DNA from: JBOGXA01 sp050694175
Lineage (GTDB): Bacteria; Actinomycetota; CADDZG01; WHSQ01
Length of the DNA: 64,000 nucleotides
Reading direction: 5' to 3'
NCBI GenBank assembly: GCA_050694175.1
Contig: JBOGXA010000015.1
Coordinates: forward strand, 1-64,000
Each line of letters starts with the position of its first letter. Position 1 is the stretch's first letter. The notes under the pieces were generated by a model. That model worked only from the letters and a program-made list of their open reading frames with translations. It was not told the DNA's origin and made no database searches. The position numbers and the translations under genes are program-made. Below are positions 1 to 9,346 of the stretch, piece by piece.

Positions 1-730
1 CCGGCACAGCACTGCTCGTGGCGCACACTTGGGCGTCGCTGCGTCTGTGACGCCGCGGACCCAGGGCGAGGAGGTGATACGGAAACGCCGGTGTCGGTCT
101 TGGCTGATGTTGTGAGAGAACGAGAGAAGGCGGATCACGAAGCACGAGCTCCGAGGGCTCCTGAAGTGTCGGTCCCTAAGCGACTTCGGCCGCGTCCTTG
201 TCGCCGCGCGCGGAACTCTTCTTCAGACGCGTGACGCCGTTGTGGGCCTAAGTGGATGCTATTCAAACTTGACGTCAGTACTCGGCCAGCTTGTGGAGTT
301 CTGAGCGATTCACTGGGACCTATCGGAGCATGGCTCGAACATCTACCCGAGCGCGCCCTGACGTGAGACTTCCTTGTCGACCCCGGAGCGGCCCCAGAGC
401 GCGAGAACTGGCTCTTCCACAGGTTGTGGCACGCGTGCGATCTTTCGCCTAAGGGCCTCGAGCTCCCGCGCAGCCACAGGCCGACCCTGCTTTGTAGTAG
501 GCCACGCTGGGAGCCGGAGGGGCTTGGGAGTGGGGCGTAGTGGGATTGAACCACCGACCCCTTGCTTGTCGATGGGGACGGCCGAGCGGTTGCTCGTCTG
601 TGGCACACGCTTCGCATATGGGAGCCGTCGCAGGAAATTAAGCGCTGACGGCTGTCTGCGCTGCTTGATGGCCCTGTGAAGCGGCCGGCGACGGACGGTT
701 TGCGGCGTCTACGGTCCTATGGCCGACACC
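1..730. other. Gene-poor stretch, no supported gene
   Basis: No open reading frame here has a believable start, a ribosome binding site or a recognisable product. The longer frames are on both strands over the same bases and read as arginine- and serine-rich low-complexity peptides, as expected of non-coding GC-rich DNA. The only recognisable element is the tRNA 3'-end remnant near 531-570. The region may be the decayed edge of an integrated element, but no integrase or transposase is visible. Confidence 0.5.
531..570 (-). other. tRNA 3'-end remnant (T arm)
   Basis: On the minus strand a T arm is readable: a five-base stem, the seven-base loop TTCAATC and the closing stem, followed by ACGCCCCA like an acceptor 3' strand and discriminator. 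No matching 5' acceptor strand (GGGGCGT), D arm or normal anticodon arm can be found on the 5' side, so this is not a complete tRNA. Such 3' fragments are typical leftovers of att sites where elements integrated into tRNA genes; that origin is inference. Confidence 0.45.
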
Positions 731-2365
731 TCAGCAACCTCCCTGGAAGTTGTCGTTCTCCACTCTGATGAGGTCGTCGACCCCGTCGACGCGGGCCCGG
801 TCGAACTGGGGGCCGCCGTTCACGACGTCGCGCACGCCGTCGCGGGCGAGCAGTCGGTCGTTGCCGCCGCCTCCCGCCAGGACGTCCTTGCGAGGCCCCC
901 CGATGAGGCAGTCGGAGCCGTCTTTGCCCCGGAGCTTGTCCGAACCTGCCTCCCCGCGAATCTCGTCCTTGCCGTCGTCACCTTCGATGAGGTCGTCTCC
1001 CGTGCCGCCGAAGATGGTGTCGTTTCCCTTGCCTCCGTCGAGCCCCGACGTCGCCGGCAAATCCTCGAAGAAGTTGACCTCGTTGCCCGAGCCGCCCAAG
1101 ATGGTGTCGTCTCCGTCCCCGCCGACGATCTGGTCCTGGTCGCCGCCTCCGGCCAGGAAGTCGTCATCGCCGTCCCCCAGGATGGCGTCTTCGCCCGCCT
1201 CCCCGAAGATGGTGTCCTCGTCCGCGTCTCCGGGCGCAGGCACGGGATCGGGTCGGCAGGCGATATCGCCCAACACATCCTGACCACACGCCCCGAAGAT
1301 GATGTCGTTGCCGGGCCCGCCGAAGATGTCGTCGTTTCCGGCCCCGCCGGCCAGGACCTCGGTGAAGTCCCCAAGCCTCCCGTCGTTGCCGGGGCCCCCG
1401 TCGATGGTGTCGTCGCCGGGGCCCCCGTAAAGGCGGATGTCGTCGCCGGGGCCCCCGTCCATGGTGTCGTTGCCGTGGTCGCCGATGAGGAAGTCGCTGC
1501 CTTCACCGCCGTCGATGGTGTCGTCTCCGTCCCCACCTTCGATCGTGTCGTCTCCGTCCCCACCGGCGATCGTGTCGTTGCCGCCGAGCCCGTTAATGAT
1601 GTCGTTGCCGTCGGTGCCGCAGATCACGTCGTCGCCCTCCGTGCCCTGGGTCGTCTGGTCGGGTTGGGAGACGATAATCGAGCAGGGCTCGACCGTGACG
1701 TTGATGCTCCAGTCGAAGCTGCCCTCGGAGGTTCCCCCCGCTGCGGCGGAGCCGTCAGCGAAAAAGAACCCGCCACTTATCAGCCCGCTCGAGCTAATGG
1801 TCCCGCTCGGGTTCTCGGGGCGCCCGTTACACGAGACGTCGGTCCCGGCGACGACGGTCTTCCCGTCGGGAAGGCTCACCCTTGCGCATCCCAAGGCGAT
1901 GCGGTCGTTCGAGACGGAGGTGGACACGCGACCGGATGCCGCGAAGTAGGCGGGCCCGCTATCGAAAGAGACACTCAGGTGCGCCCTTCCGCTCGCGCGG
2001 GGGTCGTCGCCCGGCGAGGCCTTCGTGACCGAAGCATTGCCCCGGCCGGTTCCCTGGACGGAAAGGCTTCCGTCGGGGTCCTCCTCGATGGTCGTACTCT
2101 GGGAGTGGTCCGAGGATGCCTCCCCGAAGGGGCCCGAGGCCCCCATCTCGATCGCCTCGTCGAAGACGTTGAAATCGTTGGCCTGACGCTCGTCAGACTC
2201 GATGACTCCACTCACATTTATGCTGGCTCGTACCTGCGCGCTCGAGTTCACGTCCACGAGGACTTCGGGGGCCTCGGACGCGGCCATCGAAGGCACCGAC
2301 GCCGCCGAAGACGCGGCCATCAGCACGACCACCAGACCAACCCGTCCCAACAGACCCCGGGTCAT
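731..2365 (-). CDS. Secreted RTX (hemolysin-type calcium-binding repeat) protein
   Basis: A 544-residue exported protein. The ATG at 2365 is preceded by GGGGAGGTG at good spacing, so it is preferred over the ATG six codons upstream. An N-terminal signal peptide ends near an Ala-rich cleavage region. Residues of roughly 30-230 form a non-repetitive domain of unknown function. The C-terminal half is an array of Gly-Gly-x-Gly-x-Asp nonapeptides (for example GGDGDDTIEGGDGDD), which in the RTX family fold as calcium-binding parallel beta-rolls outside the cell. No catalytic domain is recognisable, so it is more likely a surface or matrix protein than a toxin. No RTX-type type I secretion genes lie nearby; the signal peptide suggests Sec export. 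The repeats make the opposite strand look open over its full length, but that frame is an artefact. Confidence 0.85.
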   Translation of the reverse strand: MTRGLLGRVGLVVVLMAASSAASVPSMAASEAPEVLVDVNSSAQVRASINVSGVIESDERQANDFNVFDEAIEMGASGPFGEASSDHSQSTTIEEDPDGSLSVQGTGRGNASVTKASPGDDPRASGRAHLSVSFDSGPAYFAASGRVSTSVSNDRIALGCARVSLPDGKTVVAGTDVSCNGRPENPSGTISSSGLISGGFFFADGSAAAGGTSEGSFDWSINVTVEPCSIIVSQPDQTTQGTEGDDVICGTDGNDIINGLGGNDTIAGGDGDDTIEGGDGDDTIDGGEGSDFLIGDHGNDTMDGGPGDDIRLYGGPGDDTIDGGPGNDGRLGDFTEVLAGGAGNDDIFGGPGNDIIFGACGQDVLGDIACRPDPVPAPGDADEDTIFGEAGEDAILGDGDDDFLAGGGDQDQIVGGDGDDTILGGSGNEVNFFEDLPATSGLDGGKGNDTIFGGTGDDLIEGDDGKDEIRGEAGSDKLRGKDGSDCLIGGPRKDVLAGGGGNDRLLARDGVRDVVNGGPQFDRARVDGVDDLIRVENDNFQGGC

Positions 2366-2836
2366 GTCAGCACCTCCCCGCAAACGCTGACGACGAGCCT
2401 GCCTGAGCTTTTCTCGGGCGACTGGTGCTGGCCAAAGCGTTCGCTGTCGCTTGCGCTCGCAAGGCGATCGTGACCGCCGACGCGCTCAACCTCTGCTCCA
2501 CGAGCATGCAAGTTTCTCTTGTCCCCCAAAATGCCGACTGTCACGGTGCTCCGCATCGTGCAAGGACCGTAGGAAGGACGTAGGAACGAGCGGCGGGCAG
2601 GGTATACCCCCTACTCTGAAAGAAGGTCCGCAGCGGCATGCAAGTTCGGGAGCCGAGGACCGGTTCGCGACAATCGAACGAAGCGATGTGCAAGCCATCC
2701 GGGAGCAAGTTCCCTGAGGTGGCGTTAGTGGGGTTGAACCACTGACCCTTGTTGTCGAGCATCCGGACCGGAGCGCTGTGCGCGGATTGCCGACGAGGTC
2801 GCCTCAGGTCAAACCCCGACCAACTAGTCGGTCATC
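2366..2836. other. Intergenic region with a second tRNA remnant
   Basis: About 470 bases between the RTX gene and tRNA-Glu. It holds the Shine-Dalgarno and presumably the promoter of the RTX gene at its left edge and a tRNA 3'-end remnant at 2716-2760. Short frames on both strands lack ribosome binding sites and similarity, so I call no gene here. Confidence 0.5.
2716..2760 (-). other. tRNA 3'-end remnant (T arm), second copy
   Basis: A perfect T arm on the minus strand (stem AGTGG, loop TTCAACC, stem CCACT), flanked by sequence closely resembling the remnant at 531-570 (both read through ACAA, AGGGTC-like variable region and T arm). No D arm or 5' acceptor strand is present. Two similar remnants 2.2 kb apart bracket the RTX gene, which fits duplicated attachment-site scars, though they are not identical and no recombinase is present. 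Confidence 0.4.
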
Positions 2837-2913
2837 TGGTGGCCCCAACGGGATTTGAACCCGTGCTACCGCCTTGAAAGGGCGGCGTCCTGACCTGGCT
2901 AGACGATGGGGCC
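2837..2913 (-). tRNA. tRNA-Glu (UUC)
   Basis: A complete cloverleaf on the minus strand. The acceptor stem is GGCCCCA paired with TGGGGCC, the anticodon stem CCGCC/GGCGG encloses the loop CTTTCAA giving anticodon TTC, and the T loop is TTCAAAT. The 3' CCA is encoded (2837-2839). It decodes GAA and GAG glutamate codons. Confidence 0.97.
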
Positions 2914-2954
2914 TTTCCTAGCCGCAGGGTAACGCAGCCATGGCGCGCAAGGTC

Positions 2955-4445
2955 TTAGGGCAGTAGCCCTTCCCCCACGTCGACCACGTCGTCCACAACG
3001 TCCTTTCCGTCATCGACGATGTCGTCGACTACGTCGTCCGCCACGTCCACGACATCGTCGACGGTGTCTTTGGTCCCATCGACCGTGTCGTCGACGGTAT
3101 CAGTGACCTCGTCCAAGGCGCCTCCACCGTCATCGGGCGGAGGTGGCCCGGGGTCGTCGCCGGGATTGTCGTCGCCGGGGTCGTCGCCACGCGGATCATC
3201 CTGCCCGCCGTCGCCCCCGCCGTTGCCGGGGCGGCCGCGTCCGTCCTTGTCTCCCTTGTCATCGAGGTTGCGTGCGTTGCGACGAGATGCGCCCCTCAGG
3301 CCCCTGTCTCTGGCGGCCTCGTCATCGGCCGCGGACGCGACTTGGGTCCGGTCCATCTGATGAGTCACTTCGGCTGCAGCCGGCCGCGCGGCCAGTGGTC
3401 CACCACCAACGATCGAGCCTCCAATTGCAACGGCCGCTCCCGTTGCAATCGCGGCATTCGCAAGTTGCGCGATTCCAGCCTCTTTTAGCCACATCAGCAA
3501 ACGAACGGCAAGTTGCTGCGGAACGCTCGTCACCGATGCCCACCACGTTCTGTAACGCTTGCCTGAGTAGTAGGTGTGAAACGCCTTGACCGCGTTCGCA
3601 TCAAGCTGGGTCCCAGCCTCCTTTTTCAGGATTTCGAGCGCGATCCGATGGGGCTTTGCCTTTCGGTACGAACGCGTCGAAGTGATTGCATCGAACGTGT
3701 CTGCGACTGCGATGATTCTTGCGCCGAGGGGAATCTCATCCCCGGCAAGTCGGTCCGGGTAACCTTTGCCGTCGATTCGCTCGTGATGGGACCGGACGAG
3801 AGCCGTAAGTTGATCGTTACCGGCTGCGCGTACCATGTCGGCACCCGCGGCCGAGTGCCCCTTCATGAGGGCAAACTCCTCGTCAGTGAGCCTTCCCGGC
3901 TTGTTGAGGACCTCATCGGGCACATGGATCTTGCCGACGTCGTGCACGGCTGCGGCGGTGCGGATCGCCTGCACCTCAGAGGGGGGAAGGCCCATGGTCT
4001 TGGCGATCATGAACGCATGGCGTGCGACCCTCTCCGTGTGCCCATGCGTGTACGGATCGCGAGCTTCGAGGGCGAAGGCGAGGCGCTTGAGCGTTTCGAT
4101 TCGCTTGTCCGGCGTCAGCTCGGTTAAGCCGCCATCCCCGTCGGCCTCGACGAGCTCGATCATTTGCGGGATCGTGCGCTCGCGGCGGAGTCGTCGCAGG
4201 TACCCCCACAGGATGAGGTCACCAAAAACGAGGTCGCGACCTCCCGGATGCCGCGCCCACAGCCACGAGCCGGCGGCCGCCATGGCGATGGAGGTGGCAA
4301 TGCTCAGGCTGATCGCCAGAGGGACCGAATCCAGCACCCCGAGCGCGGCGACTAGCCCGATCGGGACCGCCGTGACCGCACAGGTCGCGATCACCGCGTA
4401 CGGGAGGTACCGGATCAGGCGTAACTGGGTCCTGGCGTGGCTCAC
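2955..4445 (-). CDS. Membrane HD-GYP domain protein with a long acidic C-terminal tail
   Basis: 496 residues, starting at GTG 4445 behind GGAGGGGAG. Two N-terminal membrane segments lie at about residues 14-65. A complete HD-GYP domain follows (about 115-310): the HD pair is at 168-169 within HDVGKIHVPDEVL, HHE at 220-222 and GYP at 228-230. The family hydrolyses cyclic di-GMP using a two- or three-metal centre, and the metal ligands seen here are intact. A hydrophobic segment at about 325-345 is followed by roughly 110 residues rich in Asp and Gly, ending in an irregular repeat of the type VDDVVD. The tail is not part of the HD-GYP family and would lie outside the cell if the hydrophobic segment spans the membrane. 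No receiver or PAS domain is present. Confidence 0.88.
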   Translation of the reverse strand: MSHARTQLRLIRYLPYAVIATCAVTAVPIGLVAALGVLDSVPLAISLSIATSIAMAAAGSWLWARHPGGRDLVFGDLILWGYLRRLRRERTIPQMIELVEADGDGGLTELTPDKRIETLKRLAFALEARDPYTHGHTERVARHAFMIAKTMGLPPSEVQAIRTAAAVHDVGKIHVPDEVLNKPGRLTDEEFALMKGHSAAGADMVRAAGNDQLTALVRSHHERIDGKGYPDRLAGDEIPLGARIIAVADTFDAITSTRSYRKAKPHRIALEILKKEAGTQLDANAVKAFHTYYSGKRYRTWWASVTSVPQQLAVRLLMWLKEAGIAQLANAAIATGAAVAIGGSIVGGGPLAARPAAAEVTHQMDRTQVASAADDEAARDRGLRGASRRNARNLDDKGDKDGRGRPGNGGGDGGQDDPRGDDPGDDNPGDDPGPPPPDDGGGALDEVTDTVDDTVDGTKDTVDDVVDVADDVVDDIVDDGKDVVDDVVDVGEGLLP

Positions 4446-4528
4446 TCAAACTCCCCTCCGGCAACGGTTCGTACAGAGATATTCGGTATCTGGGAGTAAA
4501 TGGGATATACGAAGAAGTGCCTACGCGG

Positions 4529-6037
4529 CTATCGGAGCGGCGACCGGTCGGAGGCGAGGGTAGCGGTGGCATAGGCGGCCGCGTCGGCCATCTGGCCCAG
4601 GATTCTGAAGTCGACGTTAGAGAGGTTGTCGCACGTCTGGTGGTAGCAGGGATCATGGCGGGCTCCTGCGGTCCCGCCGAACTCGATTTTCTCGGCCTCG
4701 GTCTTGACGTCGTCGGCCCCCGAGAACAGGCCCCCCACGGCGATACCGGCGAGAGCAAACCCCGTTTGGTCGGACCGATTGGCAACGAGATCCGAGACCA
4801 CCACATCGAGACCCCGGGAACGGAAGTACTCCTCGAAGACCTTCTGGATCGCTATAGATCCGGCGACGTCGGATGACCCGGAGTCCCGGCCTTCGTAGAT
4901 CATGCGGATGTAGTTAGGCGAGCCGACCATGTCGAAGTTGAGATAGGCGGCGACGGCTTCTTGTTCGGCGGCATCGAGCTGATCGGTGTAGTGAAAGGAG
5001 CCGAAGAGGCCGACCTCTTCGGCTCCCCAGAACGCGAAGCGCACTCGCTTATCGGGGTCGACAATCGGAAGCTGACGAGCGATCTCGAGAATCATCGCGG
5101 ACCCGGACCCGTTGTCGTTGATGCCGGGCCCTAGGGATACCGAATCGAGATGAGCCCCGAGCATCACAACGTTGGCGGCATCGCCCCAACGGGATTCCGC
5201 TACAACGTTCGTAGTCATCCGATTTTCCGTGAGAGTCCGCAGACGCATGTCGATCCGGGGATTCGCTGCCTGCGCGAGGTATGCACCCAGACTGTGCGTC
5301 GTACCGATCACGGGAATCGAAACATCTGCGGTGGGGGTTAGGGTCCCAACGAGGAGAGGGTCGTTGGGAAGCTTCTCTCCGGGGAACACGATCAATCCCG
5401 TTGCACCGGCCTCCTCGGCATTGCCGACCTGGTCGCGAAAGAAGCAGTTGGACTGCTGCACAAGGGCGATGCCGCCCCTCGGAAAACCGTCGAAGTCGGA
5501 GCTCTCGCAGCCGCTAGTGGGCTCCGCCGCGTCCATTTCCACATCGACCGAGACGACCGAACCGGACGCTCGTCCCGAGGCTGAGTAGTAAAGGGGCATG
5601 AAATCCAAGGCCGGCTCGAACTCCTTCCTGTCGGGAGAGAGTGTCCGAAGTGAGGCCGGTCGAACTTCGATGAATGCGGGGAACTCGAAGCGCTGATACG
5701 TCACCTCGTAGCCGGCCTTGGTAAGAAGCTCTCCCACGTAGAGCGCGGACGCGTCGAATCCGCTGGTGCCCGCCGCTCGATTGCCGCCGTTGTCGTCCGC
5801 GATGCGCTGGAATTGCTCCAGGTGGCGACGGATCGCAGTTGTGCGCACGGCCCTGGGGAGAAACCTTGTCGGGTCCCCAGTGCCGCTGCCGACGTTCTCC
5901 CGAACGATTGAGTTCCGGCCTGATCGCTCCTTGGAGTCGTTCTGCGAGGCTGGGCACGCACCGACGAGGGCACAGGCCCCAAGGATGCCCCCAAGGATTC
6001 TGAGCCGGGTCGAGGGACCTTTCATCGGATTAGTCAT
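4529..6037 (-). CDS. Secreted M28 family zinc aminopeptidase, probable lipoprotein
   Basis: About 502 residues from the ATG at 6037; GTG 6049 and ATG 6025 are alternative starts and none has a clear Shine-Dalgarno. The N-terminus is a lipoprotein-type signal with a lipobox ending in GAC. A protease-associated (PA) insert occupies roughly residues 160-270. The M28 metal-binding core follows: GAHLDS (His ligand), INDNGSG (bridging Asp), WGAEEVGL (catalytic and metal Glu), NFDMVG (Asp) and a late His in ARHDPCYH. These motifs are all present, so the enzyme should be an active di-zinc peptidase removing N-terminal residues from extracellular peptides. Substrate preference cannot be read from sequence. 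It stands alone on the minus strand, divergent from the GGDEF-EAL gene. Confidence 0.88.
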   Translation of the reverse strand: MTNPMKGPSTRLRILGGILGACALVGACPASQNDSKERSGRNSIVRENVGSGTGDPTRFLPRAVRTTAIRRHLEQFQRIADDNGGNRAAGTSGFDASALYVGELLTKAGYEVTYQRFEFPAFIEVRPASLRTLSPDRKEFEPALDFMPLYYSASGRASGSVVSVDVEMDAAEPTSGCESSDFDGFPRGGIALVQQSNCFFRDQVGNAEEAGATGLIVFPGEKLPNDPLLVGTLTPTADVSIPVIGTTHSLGAYLAQAANPRIDMRLRTLTENRMTTNVVAESRWGDAANVVMLGAHLDSVSLGPGINDNGSGSAMILEIARQLPIVDPDKRVRFAFWGAEEVGLFGSFHYTDQLDAAEQEAVAAYLNFDMVGSPNYIRMIYEGRDSGSSDVAGSIAIQKVFEEYFRSRGLDVVVSDLVANRSDQTGFALAGIAVGGLFSGADDVKTEAEKIEFGGTAGARHDPCYHQTCDNLSNVDFRILGQMADAAAYATATLASDRSPLR

Positions 6038-6169
6038 GCTCGCATACACGCCCGGCCGAGCCGACCGATCTCGTTCAGTTTCTTCAGCCTCCGGCCGATA
6101 GATCGAATGTGCGCGAGCCCTCGGGTCGCTCGCGCTCTAGTTCGATTCATTTACCTGCTAGGAGCCGCA

Positions 6170-8569
6170 TTGATCGAGGGACGAAACGGAACTCAGGACG
6201 GCGCACACGTGGGGCGGCGGGGCCGAACCGGCGCGCGCTCGGCTCGCCTGTTCTTCCTGATCCCCGTTGTGATCGCGGTGACCGCCGCGTACGCGATCGA
6301 CGTTTTTCGCTCAAACGCCGATGAGCAGCGGCAGGCTCAGGTCCTGCTTGCGCAGATTCAAGCGGACGCGAACCAGCAAGCAGAGCTCACGTCGGAGGTG
6401 TCCCAACTCGGTGTGGTCGTGCAGGAAGAGCACAATGTCGCCCTCGACGCAAAGTTGCGGACGTTGCCGCGCCAGGTCGAGGTCATCCAGCAAAGGATAG
6501 TGACTTCGGTGTCGTTGCTAAATGGACTGTCGCCCGAGCACGAGGTCGTTTCACAGGTGCAGACGGCGGTCGACGATTACCAGGACCAGGTGGACCGCCT
6601 GGTTCAAATGCTGGAGCACCGCGACTTCTCGGGTTCCTGGATCTTCGATCGGCGCCGGATCGCTCCCGCGTTCGCAATGCTCCGGGATGCGGTCGACGAC
6701 GCACACGTGCGCTACAGCCAGCGGGCAGAGGCGGCCGGAAGAATGGCCGACATCGGAACGATCGCGATTGTTGGCCTCGCGGTTCTGGCTCTCGCCTTCC
6801 TTCACGTGGAGAGGTCACGTCGCAGCCGGGTCCTGGTTGCAGCCGAGCAACGCATCATCATGGACAGCGAGGCGAGGTTCCGCTCGCTCGTCCAGAACTC
6901 GTCGGATGCATTCATTATTTCAGAGGTTGACCTGACCGCGCGGTATGTGAGTCCCTCGATCCAACGTTTCCTCGGCTACACGCCGATGGAGATCGAGAAC
7001 AGACGAATCATCGACTTGGTCCACCCTGACGACGCAGCAGACGTCCAGGAACTGCACCAGTCGGTGCTGGCCGGCCCGGCCTCCTCGAAGGTCATCGAGT
7101 GCCGCCTTGTCCACAAGGAAGGCTCGATTCGAGATGTGCAGCTCACGGTGTCCAACTCGCGCGACGTTCCCAGCGTTTCGGGGCTTGTTTTCAATGCCCG
7201 CGACATAACGGAACGAAAGGATGCCGAACGCGAGCGCGTCGGGTTGGAGCGCCAGCTGGAGCACCAGGCCTTTCACGATCCGCTGACGAACCTAGCGAAC
7301 CGGGTGCTGTTCAAGGATCGAGTCAACCACGCGCTGGCGCGCGCATCTCGAACGAACGAGGATCTTGCCGTGTTATTCGTCGACCTCGATGATTTCAAAC
7401 AGATCAACGACACATCGGGACACGAGGCCGGCGACTTCTTGCTGATTGCGGTTGGCGATCGGCTCCGCTCTTGCCTGCGAGACGCCGATACGATCGCGCG
7501 ACTCGGCGGCGACGAGTTCGCCATCCTTCTCGAAGCCGTCGACGGCCACGACGACGTCTTCTCGGTTGCCGACCGGCTATTGGAATCTCTCATAATGCCG
7601 TTCGACGTGAACGGACGTCACGTTCTTGCGAGCGGTAGCATCGGGATTGCTTTTCGCGGGAGTGGCGGTAAGGACTCCGAGGAGCTCCTTGCCAACGCCG
7701 ATGTCGCCATGTACGCGGCCAAGGCGCGGGGGAAGGGGTGCCGCGAAACGTATCGGCCCGATATGCGCCTCGACATGATGAACCGCCTCAATCTCGAGTC
7801 CGCTCTCCAGCGAGCGATCGATGAGCGGGAATTCCTCGTCTATTACCAGCCCATCGTCGAGGTCGGGTCGGGCAGGATCACGGGGGCCGAGGCCCTTGTT
7901 CGATGGGCACATCCGTCCCGGGGGATCGTGTCGCCGGCGGACTTCATCCCCTTGGCAGAAGAGACGGGTCTGATCGTCCCGATTGGACGCTGGGTTCTCG
8001 AGCAGTCGTGCTACCAGGCGCGAGCCTGGCAGCTCAAGTATCCGCAGACGCCGCCCTTCAAGATCAGCGTCAATCTCTCGGTGCGGCAGTTCCAACAGAC
8101 GAACCTGGTTCAGGAAGTGGCCGAGGTCCTGCAACACTCGAAGCTGCCCGCCTCGAGTCTCATCCTCGAGATCACCGAGAGTATCCTGGTCCAGGACACG
8201 TCTGCCGCGGTTCGAAAGCTGCAAGCGCTCAAGAATCTCGGGGTGCAACTCGCGCTCGACGACTTCGGGACGGGCTACTCCTCCCTCAGCTATTTGCGTC
8301 GCTTCCCGATCGACGTTCTGAAGATCGATAAGACATTCATTGACGGCGTAGGCACACACGCTGAGGACTCGGCCCTCACCCGCGCAATCGTCCAGATCGG
8401 CGAGACGCTCAACCTGAAGACGGTTGCCGAAGGCGTCGAGCACGAGCAGCAGCGACTCGAACTCGAGTCTCTTGGCTGCGAAGAGGGACAGGGCTACTTC
8501 TTCGCCAGACCAATCGACGCCGACTCAATCGGCGATTTGCTGGATCAGAAAGCTCTCGCCGACGCGTAG
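6170..8569 (+). CDS. Membrane PAS-GGDEF-EAL protein (cyclic di-GMP synthesis and breakdown)
   Basis: About 799 residues. TTG 6170 has AGGAG six bases upstream and is preferred; an in-frame ATG at 6107 would add 21 residues. Two membrane segments flank an extracytoplasmic helical sensor region (about 25-215). A PAS domain follows (about 240-365), then a GGDEF domain with an intact GGDEF motif at 446-450 and an inhibitory RxxD site (RDAD) exactly five residues before it, then an EAL domain with EAL at 574-576, the DDFGTGYSSL loop and the conserved Lys in LKIDKTF. All key residues of both the diguanylate cyclase and the phosphodiesterase are kept, so it could be bifunctional. The stop is two bases from the stop of the convergent ABC permease gene. 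Confidence 0.92.
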   Translation: MIEGRNGTQDGAHVGRRGRTGARSARLFFLIPVVIAVTAAYAIDVFRSNADEQRQAQVLLAQIQADANQQAELTSEVSQLGVVVQEEHNVALDAKLRTLPRQVEVIQQRIVTSVSLLNGLSPEHEVVSQVQTAVDDYQDQVDRLVQMLEHRDFSGSWIFDRRRIAPAFAMLRDAVDDAHVRYSQRAEAAGRMADIGTIAIVGLAVLALAFLHVERSRRSRVLVAAEQRIIMDSEARFRSLVQNSSDAFIISEVDLTARYVSPSIQRFLGYTPMEIENRRIIDLVHPDDAADVQELHQSVLAGPASSKVIECRLVHKEGSIRDVQLTVSNSRDVPSVSGLVFNARDITERKDAERERVGLERQLEHQAFHDPLTNLANRVLFKDRVNHALARASRTNEDLAVLFVDLDDFKQINDTSGHEAGDFLLIAVGDRLRSCLRDADTIARLGGDEFAILLEAVDGHDDVFSVADRLLESLIMPFDVNGRHVLASGSIGIAFRGSGGKDSEELLANADVAMYAAKARGKGCRETYRPDMRLDMMNRLNLESALQRAIDEREFLVYYQPIVEVGSGRITGAEALVRWAHPSRGIVSPADFIPLAEETGLIVPIGRWVLEQSCYQARAWQLKYPQTPPFKISVNLSVRQFQQTNLVQEVAEVLQHSKLPASSLILEITESILVQDTSAAVRKLQALKNLGVQLALDDFGTGYSSLSYLRRFPIDVLKIDKTFIDGVGTHAEDSALTRAIVQIGETLNLKTVAEGVEHEQQRLELESLGCEEGQGYFFARPIDADSIGDLLDQKALADA

Positions 8570-8571
8570 GT

Positions 8572-9336
8572 TCAGGGGATGACCTTCTGCATCCCTCGGG
8601 CAGCGAAGACGACGAGCACGGCGACTATCCCTATCACTGAAACGAGGCCCGGCCAGGTACCAGCCCAGGTGACTTCACCGAGGAACCCTTGTCGGGCCAG
8701 AGCAAGAACGTTGCTCATCGGATTGAATCGGGCGACCGTGTGGAGCCATCCGGACAGCAGGTAGATGGGCATCTGGGCGGTCGACAGGAAAACGGAGAGA
8801 AAGGCTCCCGACTGCATCAGGGGCGCGACTTGAAGCGTCTTGAACCGCAACGCGAGCCCCAGCGCCCACGCTCCACCTGCCACGGCGATCCCCAAAACCG
8901 CGAGGGCGAGAGAGCCGATCGTCGCCAACCCCCCATAGAAGTGCGCCCCGGCGAGGACTCCGATGACGGTCAGTAGTACGAGAGGTATCAGCCCTCGCAA
9001 CACGGATGCGAGGAGCGGCCCGGCCACGAGCGAGATTCGCGGGGCGGGGCTCGCAAGGAAGCGATCGTAGAAGCCATTCTCGAGATCTCGTGCGACACCC
9101 ATACCGGTCGTGATGCCTGCGAACATTCCTCCCTGCAGCGTGGTCATTGGTATGAACCAGTCGATGATCTTGTCGGCCGGAAAACCAGGGAGCTCAACGA
9201 GTCCGGAGAACGCGCCCGCAAAGGCGACTGTGAGGAAAATCGGCATCAGCAGCGACGGAATGAACGTGGAGGGAAGCCGTGGAATCAGCTTGAGGCTCCT
9301 CTCTGCAATTCCCCAAGTCACCCGCGTCGCCGACAT
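8572..9336 (-). CDS. ABC-2 type transport permease (DrrB-like), second of two
   Basis: 254 residues with about six membrane segments and the ABC-2 membrane fold typical of drug or polyketide exporters (DaunorubicinB/DrrB type). It follows the other permease gene with a 10-base gap and would be cotranscribed from the ATPase at 11109. Two similar but non-identical permeases with one ATPase suggest a heterodimeric exporter. The substrate is unknown. Confidence 0.88.
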   Translation of the reverse strand: MSATRVTWGIAERSLKLIPRLPSTFIPSLLMPIFLTVAFAGAFSGLVELPGFPADKIIDWFIPMTTLQGGMFAGITTGMGVARDLENGFYDRFLASPAPRISLVAGPLLASVLRGLIPLVLLTVIGVLAGAHFYGGLATIGSLALAVLGIAVAGGAWALGLALRFKTLQVAPLMQSGAFLSVFLSTAQMPIYLLSGWLHTVARFNPMSNVLALARQGFLGEVTWAGTWPGLVSVIGIVAVLVVFAARGMQKVIP

Positions 9337-9346
9337 CAGAGCCGCC

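Noticed and set aside
374..679. 101-codon plus-strand frame spanning the first tRNA remnant
   Set aside because: Composition bias, no ribosome binding site, and the frame runs antisense to the tRNA-like sequence.
731..2050. Regular short repeats that look like a CRISPR array or minisatellite
   Set aside because: The repeat unit is 27 bases in coding phase with no unique spacers and encodes Gly-Gly-x-Gly-x-Asp nonapeptides.
719..2473. Long open frame on the plus strand opposite the RTX gene (584 codons)
   Set aside because: It mirrors the repetitive GC-rich RTX repeats, has no signal peptide or recognisable domain and no ribosome binding site.
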